Source of the DNA: Streptomyces sp. R41
GTDB taxonomy: Bacteria; Actinomycetota; Actinomycetes; Streptomycetales; Streptomycetaceae
Assembly (NCBI RefSeq): GCF_041053055.1
Contig: NZ_CP163443.1
Location: 6,555,001-6,619,000 of the forward strand
Direction of reading: 5' to 3'
DNA length: 64,000 nucleotides
The position numbers and the translations under genes were made by a program. Shown here in pieces: positions 16,950-25,617 of the stretch; the first letter of the stretch is position 1; each line of letters begins with the position of its first letter. The notes under the pieces were generated by a model, which had not been told where the DNA came from, did not search any database, and was given only the letters and a program-made list of their open reading frames with translations.

Positions 16950-17041
16950 GCTGGGCAATTACTCCGTATGAGTGATCAGGGGCGAAAGCGGAACGCCCCC
17001 GGTTAGGCTCATGAAGAGTGACCCCTGAAAAGGAGGATGCC

Positions 17042-17623
17042 GTGGCTGTACTGCAACACGAGATGACGTTGGGCGAAGCCGCCGACCTGCTCTCCCATGC
17101 ACTGCCTGGGCACCGCGTGGAGATTCTCCAGGGGAGGCTCACTGTGACACCGCCGCCGGACGGCTCGCACGCGCTGTCGTTGTCCTGGCTGGTCGTAGCG
17201 TTCGACAGGGCAGGGGCACGTGAGGCCGGGCTCAGATATGTCCAGGGCATCGGCCTGTGGCTGCCCACCTTGGCGGACGACTTCGCGATCCCCGATTTCT
17301 CCGTCGTCGACGCGGACTTCCGCGACGCCCTCGTCCAGAAGAACTGCTACGCCCCCAACGTTTTCCGCCTGGTCGTGGAAGTGACGTCGTCGAACTGGTC
17401 CGACGACCTCGGACCCAAGGTCGAGAGCTACGCCGAGGCCGGTGTCCCCGTCTACGTCGTGGCCGACCGTAAGCACGACGAGGTGCTCCTCTACCAGGAC
17501 CCGGCCGACGGGAAGTACCCTGTGCCCCAGCGTTACAAGCGGGGCCAGAGCGTGCCGGTTCCGGAGTCCGTGGGTGTCACCCTGGAGCTCTCCGTGGACA
17601 CCCTGCTCGACGGCGAAGACTGA
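17042..17623 (+). CDS. Uma2 (DUF820) family protein
   Basis: 193 residues, the usual length for this PD-(D/E)XK-fold restriction-endonuclease-like family that is greatly expanded in Streptomyces and cyanobacteria. Visible family features are HRVEILQGRLTVTPPP near the N terminus, then AIPDFSVVD, FRLVVEVTSSNWSDDLGPKVESYAEAGVPVYVVADR. The E-x-T-S...K pattern fits the nuclease-like core. GTG 17042 is chosen because AGGAGG (17031-17036) lies 5 nt upstream; an earlier in-frame GTG at 17018 has no SD. Biological role unknown. Confidence 0.85.
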   Translation: MAVLQHEMTLGEAADLLSHALPGHRVEILQGRLTVTPPPDGSHALSLSWLVVAFDRAGAREAGLRYVQGIGLWLPTLADDFAIPDFSVVDADFRDALVQKNCYAPNVFRLVVEVTSSNWSDDLGPKVESYAEAGVPVYVVADRKHDEVLLYQDPADGKYPVPQRYKRGQSVPVPESVGVTLELSVDTLLDGED

Positions 17624-17637
17624 CCGGCGATACACGT

Positions 17638-17673
17638 AGGTGGAGTGTCGCCCCCCTATGCGACACTCCACCT
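17638..17673 (+). terminator. Perfect 14-bp hairpin between the Uma2 and LysE genes
   Basis: AGGTGGAGTGTCGC (17638-17651) pairs perfectly with GCGACACTCCACCT (17660-17673) around an 8-nt loop, 14 bases after the Uma2 stop. It ends one base before ATG 17675 of the transporter, so it could also hide or expose that start. Confidence 0.7.
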
Positions 17674-17674
17674 C

Positions 17675-18325
17675 ATGCTTGGTGTCACCGACCTCCCCAC
17701 CTATCTCGCAGGCCTGGTCCTGATCGTCCTGCTCCCCGGCCCGAACTCGCTGTACGTGCTCTCGGTCGCGGCCCGCCGGGGCATCCGTGCCGGGTACACG
17801 GCAGCCGCGGGCGTCTGGTGCGGGGACACCGTGCTCATGACACTGTCGGCGGCCGGAGTCGCTTCGCTCTTGCAGGCGAACGCCGTGTTGTTCGGGATCG
17901 TGAAGTACGCGGGGGCCGGGTATCTGACATGGCTCGCGGTCGGGATGCTGCGGGCCGCGTGGGGGATGTGGCGGACGCGGCGGGAGCGGGCGGCGGAGAG
18001 CGAAGAGCCCGTGACCGCCACCGAGGAGCGGCCCTTCCGGCGGGCGCTCGTCGTCAGTCTGTTCAACCCCAAGGCGATCCTGTTCTTCGTCGCCTTCTTC
18101 GTGCAGTTCGTGGACCCGGGATACGCCTACCCGGCCCTCTCCTTCGTCGTCCTCGGCGCCTTCGCCCAGCTGGCGAGCTTCCTTTACCTCACCGCGCTGA
18201 TATTCAGCGGTACGAGGCTGGCGGCGGCCTTCCGTCGGCGCAAGCGGCTCTCCGCGGGCGCCACGACCGCCGCGGGCGCCCTCTTCCTGGGCTTCGCCGT
18301 GAAGCTCACGCTGGCCAGCGCCTAA
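17675..18325 (+). CDS. LysE/RhtB-family amino-acid exporter
   Basis: 216 residues, six predicted membrane segments, normal for the family. The hallmark is near the N terminus: LAGLVLIVLLPGPNSLYVLSVAARRGIRAGYTAAAG (PGPN and the G-x-R-x-G loop). A conserved LFNPKAILFF precedes the second half. It exports amino acids or homoserine-lactone-like metabolites across the cytoplasmic membrane; the substrate is not predictable. ATG 17675 is chosen because in-frame GTG 17645 lies inside the hairpin; the ATG has no SD, so a leaderless message is possible. The 3' end overlaps the convergent monooxygenase gene by 20 bp. Confidence 0.8.
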   Translation: MLGVTDLPTYLAGLVLIVLLPGPNSLYVLSVAARRGIRAGYTAAAGVWCGDTVLMTLSAAGVASLLQANAVLFGIVKYAGAGYLTWLAVGMLRAAWGMWRTRRERAAESEEPVTATEERPFRRALVVSLFNPKAILFFVAFFVQFVDPGYAYPALSFVVLGAFAQLASFLYLTALIFSGTRLAAAFRRRKRLSAGATTAAGALFLGFAVKLTLASA

Positions 18326-19784
18326 GACTCGCCGGCGCCTGGGCGACGCCCACGCGGGTCGCGTACTCCGCCAGTCCCTCCGCAGTCGCGCCCGCCCAGC
18401 CGACGTAACCGTCGGGCCGGACGAGGAAGACCCCGGCCCCGTACGCCTCGTAGGCGGGGATCCGCACCGTGTGGACAGCGGGGAGCGGTGGCAGGTCCTC
18501 GGCCGTGGCGACCGTCACCAGCGTCCAGTGCGGCCCCCGGAACGCGTCGAAGAGACGTACGCCGGCGCGGACGCCGTCCGGGGCGCGGTCGCCCGCGTGC
18601 AAGGCCTCGTCCGGCAGGCCCGCGCGGGTCTCCACCGCGAGTGAGCGGCCCCGGTAGCCGAGCCCGAGCTGCTGGGTGGCCGCGCCGCGCCGGACATCGC
18701 CCCGATGGACCTGGGTGGTCAGGCCGAGCATGGCGGCGGCGTTGGGCAGCCGCTCCTCCTCGTAGGAGTCGAGGAGGGACTCGGGGGCCCCGTCGCGCAG
18801 CACCGCGCCGAGCTTCCAGCCCAGGTTGTACGCGTCCTGGACGCTGGTGTTGAGGCCCTGGCCCCCGGCGGGCGAGTGGACGTGCGCCGCGTCCCCGGCG
18901 AGGAACACCCGTCCCGCACGGAAGCGGTCCGCCAGCGCGGCCCGCGGCCGGAAGTCCGAGGCCCAGCGCACCTCGGTCACGTCGTCGGGGGAGAGGTGCG
19001 AGCGCGCGGCGACGACCTTGCGGATGCCGTCGAGGGAGAGGTCGACGTCCGTGCCCTCCGGGAACTGGGCCACGACCTGGAAGTCCTCCGTGCCGGCCAG
19101 CGGGAAGACCGCGAGGAAACCGTCGCCGTCCCCGCGCGGCGGGAAGACGTGCACGTTGTCGCGGTCCAGGCCGGTGATCCGGACGTCCGCCACCAGCATC
19201 GGGTTCGGGTCGACCGTCTCTCCCGTCATGCCGATCCCCAGGGTGCGGCGCACGGTCGAGCGGCCGCCGTCCGCGGCGACGGCGTACCGCGCGCGGACCG
19301 GGGCGCCGGAGGCGAACTCCACGGTCACGCCGTCCTCGTGCTGCGTGAGACCGACGACCTCCCGCCCGAAGGCGACCCGCCCGCCGAGTTCCGCCAGCCG
19401 CGCGAACAGAATCTCCTGGGTGCGCCACTGCGGCACCATCCACGGTTCGGCGTACGGCGAGTCGCCGCTCGTCTCGACCGGGTCGAACATCTGGTGCTCG
19501 CCCAGGCGCTTGCCGTCCTGCCAGATCATCCCGACCGGGTAGGGGCCGCCCGCCGCGCGGATCGCGTCCAGCACGCCGAGGTCGTCGAAGACCTCCATCG
19601 TGCGCGGCTGGATGCCCTTGCCGCGCGACCCGGGGAACAGCCTCTCGGCCCGTTCCACGACCAGGGCGTCCACCCCACGCCGTGCGAGGTCGACGGCGAG
19701 GGCGAGGCCTGTGGGGCCTGCGCCGACGACGAGCACGTCGGTGTTCACGACCGCGTCTGTGTTCCTGATTCCGTCCGTGTCCAC
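18306..19784 (-). CDS. FAD-dependent aromatic/drug monooxygenase (PHBH family)
   Basis: 492 residues. FAD/NAD(P)H monooxygenase signatures in order: DVLVVGAGPTGLALAVDLARRG (Rossmann GxGxxG), GIQPRTMEVFDDLG, the AVAADGGRS DG motif (about 180), and VFLAGDAAHVHSPAGGQGLN (GD motif). A C-terminal thioredoxin-like region follows. Such enzymes hydroxylate aromatics or inactivate antibiotics such as tetracycline and rifamycin. GTG 19784 has AAGGAGG about 6 nt upstream. The divergent TetR gene and the two operators between them argue for induction by the substrate, in the manner of a TetR/TetX-like pair (inference). Confidence 0.85.
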   Translation of the reverse strand: MDTDGIRNTDAVVNTDVLVVGAGPTGLALAVDLARRGVDALVVERAERLFPGSRGKGIQPRTMEVFDDLGVLDAIRAAGGPYPVGMIWQDGKRLGEHQMFDPVETSGDSPYAEPWMVPQWRTQEILFARLAELGGRVAFGREVVGLTQHEDGVTVEFASGAPVRARYAVAADGGRSTVRRTLGIGMTGETVDPNPMLVADVRITGLDRDNVHVFPPRGDGDGFLAVFPLAGTEDFQVVAQFPEGTDVDLSLDGIRKVVAARSHLSPDDVTEVRWASDFRPRAALADRFRAGRVFLAGDAAHVHSPAGGQGLNTSVQDAYNLGWKLGAVLRDGAPESLLDSYEEERLPNAAAMLGLTTQVHRGDVRRGAATQQLGLGYRGRSLAVETRAGLPDEALHAGDRAPDGVRAGVRLFDAFRGPHWTLVTVATAEDLPPLPAVHTVRIPAYEAYGAGVFLVRPDGYVGWAGATAEGLAEYATRVGVAQAPASLRRWPA

Positions 19785-19794
19785 GCCAGCCTCC

Positions 19795-19843
19795 TTAACG
19801 CTGTTAAGTTCCATGCCGCCGAGCATGCCCTTAACGGCGTTAA
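19795..19843. promoter_or_regulatory. Two TTAAC-N3-GTTAA operators between monooxygenase and TetR genes
   Basis: Perfect 13-bp palindromes TTAACGCTGTTAA (19795-19807) and TTAACGGCGTTAA (19831-19843) lie in the 69-bp divergent region, centres 36 bp apart. One abuts the SD of the monooxygenase; the other overlaps the probable -10 of the repressor gene. They are the obvious binding sites of the adjacent TetR protein, giving control of both promoters. Confidence 0.8.
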
Positions 19844-19853
19844 ACTGTCAAGC

Positions 19854-20504
19854 GTGGTTACCCAGAGATCCCCCAAACTGGACAAGAAGCAGGTCGTCGA
19901 GACCGCCCTGCGCCTGCTGAACGAGGTCGGTCTCGACGGCCTCACGCTCCGGGCGATCGCCAAGGAGCTGAACGTCCAGGCACCCGCGCTCTACTGGCAC
20001 TTCAAGAACAAGCAGGAGCTGCTGGACGAGATGGCGACGCAGATGTACCGCCGGATGGTCGAGGACGCGCCGCCCGCCCCCGACGCCACCTGGCAGGAGC
20101 GCCTCCTGACGGCCAACCGCGGACTGCGTGCCGCGCTGCTGAGCTACCGCGACGGCGCGAAGGTCTTCAGCGGCTCCCGTTTCACCGGCACCCTGCACGC
20201 CTTCGAGATGGAGCGGACCCTGCGCCTCTTGACGGAGGCCGGCTTCACCCTCGCCCAGGCGGTCCGCGCGACGACGACCGCGTACATGTACACCCTCGGC
20301 TTCGTCACCGAGGAGCAGGGCGTCCAGCCCCTGCCGGGCGAGCGCCGCGAGGGCTACGACGTCGACGAACGCGCCCGCCGGATGGCCGACTTCCCGCTGT
20401 CGGCCGCGGCGGGCGCGGAGATCTTCGAGGACTACGACCGGCACTTCGAGGACGGGCTGGCCCTGGTGATCGCGGGGACCGAGGCGCGATACGGGGTCGG
20501 CTGA
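19854..20504 (+). CDS. TetR-family repressor with tetracycline-repressor-like C-terminal domain
   Basis: 216 residues. The N-terminal helix-turn-helix is LTLRAIAKELNVQAPALYWHFKNKQELLDEMATQMYRR, the TetR signature. The C-terminal domain (60-216) is of the tetracycline-repressor class (YMYTLGFVTEEQG...RRMADFP). GTG 19854 lies 10 nt after the second operator with no SD, so the message may be leaderless. It is transcribed divergently from the monooxygenase. The likely role is ligand-released repression of both genes; the inducer is unknown. Confidence 0.85.
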   Translation: MVTQRSPKLDKKQVVETALRLLNEVGLDGLTLRAIAKELNVQAPALYWHFKNKQELLDEMATQMYRRMVEDAPPAPDATWQERLLTANRGLRAALLSYRDGAKVFSGSRFTGTLHAFEMERTLRLLTEAGFTLAQAVRATTTAYMYTLGFVTEEQGVQPLPGERREGYDVDERARRMADFPLSAAAGAEIFEDYDRHFEDGLALVIAGTEARYGVG

Positions 20505-20537
20505 GCCGACCGCCGTCGCGCGTTCGACCGCCGCGTG

Positions 20538-20790
20538 GCCGAGCGCCCCAGCCGCGGCGGCCGTTGCGTGCCCGAGCGCCGTAGTCGTGGCGGGTGTTGT
20601 GTGGCCGAGCGCCGTAGTCGTGGCGGGTGTTGTGTGGCCGAGCGCCGTAGTCGTGGCGGGTGTTGCGTTGCCGAGCGCCGTAGTCGTGGCGGGTGTTGTG
20701 TGGCCGAGCGCCGTAGTCGTGGCGGCCGTTGCGATGCCGACCGCCGTAGCCGTGGCGGGTTTGCGTGGCCGAGCGCCGCAGCCCCGACGA
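20538..20790. repeat. Minisatellite: about 7.5 copies of a 33-bp unit
   Basis: Units start at 20538, 20571, 20604, 20637, 20670, 20703 and 20736, then a partial copy at 20768. The core GCCGAGCGCCGTAGTCGTGG is nearly invariant in copies 2-6; the seventh copy is 32 bp. It occupies the gene-free stretch after the TetR gene (20505-20830). Translated in one frame it would give an 11-residue repeat (AERRSRGGCCV), in another VVWPSAVVVAG, but neither frame has SD or codon support. Confidence 0.9.
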
Positions 20791-20830
20791 CCGGCGCTCG
20801 GCAGGTCGCCCCGCCGGTCGCCCCCCTATG

Positions 20831-21754
20831 TCAACGCGCCCCCGAATCCCTGCCCGCGCGGGCGCCGCGGATCGCGCGGGTGAGGACGGGCGGCAGCAGG
20901 TCGGCGGCTATGCGACGGCTGCGGCTGCGGCGCGGGACGGCGGGCCTGCCCGGCCGGGTGAGGGCCTGGTCCACGGCGGGGTCGGGCCCGCTCGCGTGGC
21001 GGGACGGCGGGAAGGGCGGTGCCTGCATGCCCTTCTTGGACTTGAGGCGGACGATGCGGTGTCCGGCCGCCTGCTGGACGCTCAGGTGGCAGTCCTCGCG
21101 TTCGCGCACCGCCGCCAGCAGCTCCTCCTGCACGGGCCCGGGGTCGTCCCAGGTCCCGTACAGCTTCTGCGTGCTCAGGCAGATCGGGTGCAGGCCCCTG
21201 GTGAGCACCGCCTCCCAGGCGGCCACGGAGACGCCGGGCGTGTGTTCCGAGCGGAAGTCGTCCAGGACGACGACTCCGCCGGGCAGCAGCGCGTCGCGGG
21301 CGGCGCCGATGTCGTCGTACACGTGCTCGTAGAGGTGTGAGGCGTCGATGTGGACGAACCGGCAGGAGCCGGGGGCGACCTCCGCCGGGACCACGCTGCT
21401 GGGGCCCTGCAGGACTCGGGGCAGCGCGTCGTGGAAGGAGAGGTAGTTCTCCTCGAAGGCCCGTCGGGTGAGCGCGCCGTACGACTTCGTCGACTCCGCC
21501 TTGTTGGCGTCGTCCGGGGCGGAGCCCTCGAAGAGGTCGCACACCGTGTACCGCTCGTCGTCCTGGAGATGGCGGCCGAGGAAGATCGCGCTCTTGCCCA
21601 TGTACACACCGACTTCCAGCAGATCACCCCGCATTTCCGATGACTTCTGCCGGCCCAGGAACCATTCGAAGAGCGTCTGGTCGAGAACGGGGAACCAGCC
21701 GGGTACGTCGTCGAGCCGACGGGGCGGGCGGGTCGTGTCTGGTACGAGGGTCAT
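20831..21754 (-). CDS. Class I SAM-dependent methyltransferase
   Basis: 307 residues from ATG 21754. Motif I GDLLEVGVYMGKSAIFLGRHL; then TVCDLFEGSAPDD, FVHIDASHLYEHVYDDIGAARDALLPGGVVVLDDF. This matches the Methyltransf_24/TylF-type sugar O-methyltransferases often found in glycan and antibiotic clusters. The DASH and DDF acidic residues suggest metal-dependent methyl transfer. The last ~60 residues are basic and non-conserved (RRSRSRRIAADLLPP). It lies downstream, in the same orientation, of the acyltransferase and glycosyltransferase operon but is separated from it by a palindromic repeat. A role in methylating the glycopolymer is inferred. Confidence 0.75.
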   Translation of the reverse strand: MTLVPDTTRPPRRLDDVPGWFPVLDQTLFEWFLGRQKSSEMRGDLLEVGVYMGKSAIFLGRHLQDDERYTVCDLFEGSAPDDANKAESTKSYGALTRRAFEENYLSFHDALPRVLQGPSSVVPAEVAPGSCRFVHIDASHLYEHVYDDIGAARDALLPGGVVVLDDFRSEHTPGVSVAAWEAVLTRGLHPICLSTQKLYGTWDDPGPVQEELLAAVREREDCHLSVQQAAGHRIVRLKSKKGMQAPPFPPSRHASGPDPAVDQALTRPGRPAVPRRSRSRRIAADLLPPVLTRAIRGARAGRDSGAR

Positions 21755-21943
21755 ATGGAGAGAGCACTCCCTTGTACGGACGGGCCTGTGCGGGACGGGC
21801 CTGTACGGACGAGCTCGCGTGGACGAGCCTGTGCGGAACTCCTCGGCGTCTGCCCGACGACGGGTGCCCAAACGGGCGACCAGGTGAACGGGAAACCAAT
21901 TCCTGTGCGTCGCTTGTGAGGCGTCGGGGGTGCGGGCTCTGGG

Positions 21944-22121
21944 TTTTCGCCCCCTCCGCCCCTACCCGTCCCGTACCTGGGGGCTGCGCCCCCAGACCCC
22001 CGCTAAAAGATTGCGCAGTTCCCCGCGCCCCTTTTAGGGGCGCGGGGAACTGCGCGAACAACCCCCACCCACCCGCAGCCGAAAGGCTGGTCGGGACGGG
22101 CAGGGGCGGAGGGGGCGAAAA
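21944..22121. repeat. Dispersed palindromic intergenic element, full copy A
   Basis: 178 bp with 29-bp terminal inverted repeats (21944-21972 and 22093-22121, one mismatch, starting TTTTCGCCCCCTCCGCCCCT). A central perfect 20-bp hairpin (22013-22032 with 22036-22055, loop TTT) reads GCGCAGTTCCCCGCGCCCCT. An internal CTGGGGG/CCCCCAG hairpin is also present. It is the reverse complement of copy D (59922-60098) over its whole length. It ends 7 bases before the stop of the acyltransferase gene, so it can also act as its terminator. Confidence 0.85.
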
Positions 22122-22127
22122 ACCGCT

Positions 22128-23309
22128 CTATGGCCGCGGCTTCGACAGGGCCGTACGCAGCTTCGGTGTGAGCCACTCCTCCACGTAGCGGTTCAGCAGC
22201 CAGGCCAGGAGGAGCATGGTGGCGACCGTCAGCAGGAACGTGCCGTAGGACGGGATGTGCAGGGTCTGGTGGTACGCCTTGATGACGACCCAGCCCAGGT
22301 GTTCGTGGACCAGGTAGAAGGGGTACGTCAGGGCGCCGGCGACGCTGAGCCAGCGCCAGTTCGCCCAGTTCAGCCAGCCGAGTGCGATGGCGGCCACCGC
22401 CACATAGCCGAGCGTGACGACGAGCATGATGCCGAACGACGTGCGGTAGGAGAAGAAGTCCGGGTTCGGGGCGTGCCACAGCTTCACCACGGCGTAGTGC
22501 TGGCCGATCAGCCAGCTCACGCCGACGATGCCCCAGGCGTAGGCGTCCCGCCGGTCGCGGTGGATCAGGTAGAGGCCGACACCGCCGATGAAGTACGAGG
22601 CGTACTCCGGCATGAGGACGATGTTCAGCAGGGGCTCGTTCGCGGCCTGCGCGAACGCGGCCGCCAATGTCCAGCCCGCGCAGAAGAGGATCACTCGCTG
22701 CCGGTTGGCGCCCGGCAGGACGATGCACAGGGCGAAGAGGGCGTAGAAGCGGACCTCGGCCCACAGCGTCCAGCAGACGCCCAGCACCCGGTCCACGCCC
22801 AGGGGTTGCTGGAGCATCGTCAGGTTCGCCAGCGCGTCGCTCGGCGAGACCGCCTTGTACGCGACCACGGGCAGCGCGAACACCGCCGTCACGATGATGA
22901 TCGCCGCCCAGTACGCGGGGAGCAGACGGGAGGCGCGGGAAGCGAAGAACGAACGCAGGGGCCGGCCCCAGCCGCTCATGCAGATCACGAAGCCGCTGAT
23001 CACGAAGAAGACCTGGACGCCCAGACACCCGTAGGCGAAGTACGAGTGCAGCATGGGGAACTGGTGCTTCGCGGAACTGCCCCAGGCCTGCGCGACCTCG
23101 CCGTCGCGGCCGCCGTAGTGGTACGCGGCGACCATCAGCGCGGCGATGAGCCGCAGTCCGTCGAGCGCACGCAGCCGTGGCGCGTGCGCCCGGGGCAGTA
23201 TCCGGGGCGGGACCGCGTCCGCACCGGCTTCCGGCGCGGACTTCGGGAGCGAGGTGTCCGCCGGGGCGGATGCGGAGGTGGCGGCCGAAGCCGCGGCGGA
23301 GGCCGTCAT
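22128..23309 (-). CDS. Membrane acyltransferase (acyltransferase-3 / OafA-like)
   Basis: 393 residues with about ten membrane segments. Family signatures are RALDGLRLIAALMVAAYHY near the N terminus (residues ~46-64) and CLGVQVFFVISGFVICMS; the conserved R-x-x-R-L-L-PAYW follows (RASRLLPAYWA). These enzymes transfer acyl groups (often acetyl) to extracytoplasmic glycans. The start (ATG 23309) overlaps the stop of the polysialyltransferase-like gene (ATGA), so the two are translationally coupled. O-acylation of the cell-wall polymer made by this cluster is the natural inference. Confidence 0.85.
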   Translation of the reverse strand: MTASAAASAATSASAPADTSLPKSAPEAGADAVPPRILPRAHAPRLRALDGLRLIAALMVAAYHYGGRDGEVAQAWGSSAKHQFPMLHSYFAYGCLGVQVFFVISGFVICMSGWGRPLRSFFASRASRLLPAYWAAIIIVTAVFALPVVAYKAVSPSDALANLTMLQQPLGVDRVLGVCWTLWAEVRFYALFALCIVLPGANRQRVILFCAGWTLAAAFAQAANEPLLNIVLMPEYASYFIGGVGLYLIHRDRRDAYAWGIVGVSWLIGQHYAVVKLWHAPNPDFFSYRTSFGIMLVVTLGYVAVAAIALGWLNWANWRWLSVAGALTYPFYLVHEHLGWVVIKAYHQTLHIPSYGTFLLTVATMLLLAWLLNRYVEEWLTPKLRTALSKPRP

Positions 23310-24640
23310 CCGAGCGTCGCCCGCTTCAACGACCGGGCGCGGCGCGCCACTCGGCGTACCGTCGCGTTGCGCGGAATGAAGGCGAGCTGCGAGGGGACCG
23401 CGCCGGGCAGCGCCAGCGAGGTGAGCCGTCGACGCTTGAAGTACCGCCAGGTGTGCTGGTTCAGATGGTGCGTCAGATAGTCCTCGGCGGCCTTGCGCAG
23501 GTCCGGGTAGATCTTCGGCTGCATGGCGAATCCAACGGCTCGTACGAGTCCGGTCAGGGCGGTGACGTCCAGGCCGCGCCGCTGCTCGGTGACCGCCGCC
23601 TTGTCGGACAGCTCGGGCAGCAGGGCGTCCACGATCGTCACGGGGATGCGGTTGCTGTTCTCGTAGGGCGTGAGGCGGTCGAGGAGCGACTCGGTGCCGA
23701 TGCGGGCCACCGGCAGGCCGTACAGCGCGGACGCGGTGAGCAGCGCGGTGGAGAAGCAGCCGACGACCAGGGCGGGGCGCATCCGCTGGTAGAGCACCTC
23801 GGCGAGGACCGGGGTGTCAAGGACGGTGAGGTCGGCACCGAGCCTCTCGGCCTCCTTCTCCAGCATCCGCGACCAGCGGGCCGGGGCCGAGGGGTGCGGC
23901 TTGAACACCACGCGGGTGTGGCCGAGCGCGAGGGCGCCCTTCAGCATCCGTACGTGGAGGTTCTCCTCCTCCTCGGCGGTGAGGATGTCAAGGGCGGAGA
24001 GGTACTGGCCGAGCAGCAGCGCCGGTTCGTCGATCGACGGCAACTCGTCGCCGGTGTCGACGAGTTCGGCGAGCACCTTCACGAACGCGTCCGTCGGTAC
24101 GATCTCCGGCTCGACATCGAACTCCGTGAGGAGCAGCGGCTTGAGACCGGGGACCAGGTCCAGGTGGAGCAGGCGGTCCACCCGGGTGCCGACCAAAGGG
24201 TCGATCTTGTTGCGGGTGGGGCCGTAGCTCATCAGACCGTCGGCGTACACGGTGACGGGCGCGCCGGTGAAGATCTGCGAGATGCCGAGCGCCGGGTTCA
24301 CCTGGATCGACTCGACGGCCAGCTCGATGTCGTCGTCGCCGAGGTTCCAGGCGAGCCGCAGATGCCGCTCCCACAGGGGCACGTCGTCGAGCCGCGGGGC
24401 CCAACCGCCCGGGTGGAAGGGCGAGATGGTCTCGTTCCACGAGATCACGTCGTCGAAGCGGCCGCGCAGCCGCTCGAAGCCGGGCATCTCGTCCACGCCG
24501 GGCGTCGTCTCGGGTGTCGCCGAGTTGTTGGAGACGAGCAGGATGCGCCGGTCGGCCGGCGCGAAACACTCGGTGTCCAGGGCGGCGGCGAGCGTCGCCG
24601 TGCCGTACAGCGTGGACGCCATGAAGATCTGGGTGGTCAC
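23306..24640 (-). CDS. Polysialyltransferase-like glycosyltransferase
   Basis: 444 residues from GTG 24640, coupled (GTGA) to the upstream GT2 gene. The N terminus IFMASTLYGTATLAAALDTECF and later DRRILLVSNNSATPE, VFKPHPSAPARWSRMLEKEA and VVGCFSTALLTASALYGLP resemble the alpha-2,8-polysialyltransferase family (HP motif in KPHP, S/T-rich motif in CFST). It would use a CMP-activated nonulosonate made by the divergent NeuA/NeuB-like enzymes to extend a wall polymer. No membrane segment is visible; the basic C terminus (RRVARRARSLKRA) could bind the membrane. Confidence 0.7.
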   Translation of the reverse strand: MTTQIFMASTLYGTATLAAALDTECFAPADRRILLVSNNSATPETTPGVDEMPGFERLRGRFDDVISWNETISPFHPGGWAPRLDDVPLWERHLRLAWNLGDDDIELAVESIQVNPALGISQIFTGAPVTVYADGLMSYGPTRNKIDPLVGTRVDRLLHLDLVPGLKPLLLTEFDVEPEIVPTDAFVKVLAELVDTGDELPSIDEPALLLGQYLSALDILTAEEEENLHVRMLKGALALGHTRVVFKPHPSAPARWSRMLEKEAERLGADLTVLDTPVLAEVLYQRMRPALVVGCFSTALLTASALYGLPVARIGTESLLDRLTPYENSNRIPVTIVDALLPELSDKAAVTEQRRGLDVTALTGLVRAVGFAMQPKIYPDLRKAAEDYLTHHLNQHTWRYFKRRRLTSLALPGAVPSQLAFIPRNATVRRVARRARSLKRATLG

Positions 24641-25617
24641 GCGGCCACCCCCGCGGCCGCGGCGGGGCGGCGGCGCAGTCGGCGCAGGCGCGTGGCGCGC
24701 TGGACGTCCATCGAGTCGAGGGCGTCGTCGAGCACGTCCTGCGGCATGCGTCGCAGGGCGACCGCGCTCATCGACTTGAGTTTCCGTGCCACCGCTGGCT
24801 CGAACCTTTCGATGGATCCCAGGTGATGGGAAATAATCGCGCAATACGTGCGCACGGCTTTGGGCAGGAGTTTTTCCGCGTCACGATCCGTGGCGGTTTC
24901 GGCCACCACCTGGTCGAACGCGCGAATGAAATCGAGCTGACGCACGTCACCGATCTGGGTGAGAGAGGAGGCTACGCCACGCCGGTAGAACACGCCGAGC
25001 AGCCCCACCGTGGCGAAGGATTCCGCCTCCCGGTGCAGCTTCCAGATCCACGGCCGGTCCTCGGCCGTACGCAGCCCGTCGGTGAAGTGGAGCAGGCCGC
25101 GGTCGACCAGCCGGCGGTGATAGATGCCCGCCCAGGCGTAGGCGTAGTCGACGGAGGTGGACCGGTCGGCGGGCAGGATCGCGTCGCGCGGACGCATCAC
25201 CACTCCCCGGCGGCCGTGCGGAACGCGGTGGATGGTGCGGGCGCGGGCGGTGCACTGGACATGGTCCGTACGGACGAAGTCGCAGCCCAAGTCCTCGATG
25301 GAGGCGAGGAGCTGCTCGTAATAGCCGGGGGCGAGCCAGTCGTCCCCGTCGAGGAACGTGAGGTAGTCGCCGCGCGCCTTGTCGATCCCGGTGTTGCGCG
25401 CGGTGGCCAGTCCTCCGTTCTTCTCGTGTCTGACATACACCGCACCCGGGAGCTCGCGCTCCGCGCGCGCGAGAATGTCCGGTGTCTCGTCGCGCGAGCA
25501 GTCGTCGACGAGAATGAATTCGAAGTCTGCGCGGGCGTTCGCACGCAGGCTCTTCAGGGTGTCGGGTGCGTATTGCTGCACGTTGTAGAACGGCACGATG
25601 ACGGAGAGCTTGACCAC
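24637..25617 (-). CDS. Family 2 glycosyltransferase
   Basis: 326 residues from GTG 25617. GT-A fold: VKLSVIVPFYNVQQYAPDTLKSL, EFILVDDCSRDETPDIL, GGLATARNTGIDKARGDYLTFLDGDDW (the DGDD is the metal-binding DxD), then RTAEDRPWIWKLH (ED catalytic base). It transfers a sugar from a nucleotide donor in the cytoplasm. It is first gene of the minus-strand operon (GT2, polysialyltransferase-like, acyltransferase). The 3' third has noticeably lower G/C at third positions (around 24790-24950) than its surroundings. Confidence 0.88.
   Translation of the reverse strand: MVKLSVIVPFYNVQQYAPDTLKSLRANARADFEFILVDDCSRDETPDILARAERELPGAVYVRHEKNGGLATARNTGIDKARGDYLTFLDGDDWLAPGYYEQLLASIEDLGCDFVRTDHVQCTARARTIHRVPHGRRGVVMRPRDAILPADRSTSVDYAYAWAGIYHRRLVDRGLLHFTDGLRTAEDRPWIWKLHREAESFATVGLLGVFYRRGVASSLTQIGDVRQLDFIRAFDQVVAETATDRDAEKLLPKAVRTYCAIISHHLGSIERFEPAVARKLKSMSAVALRRMPQDVLDDALDSMDVQRATRLRRLRRRPAAAAGVAA

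Noticed and set aside
20538..20790. CRISPR array
   Set aside because: Units are directly adjacent with no unique spacers, and no cas gene is present.
20535..20883. Repeat protein encoded by the 33-bp minisatellite
   Set aside because: Two different frames give equally regular peptides, a 32-bp unit breaks the frame, and no SD or normal codon use is seen; kept only as a DNA repeat.
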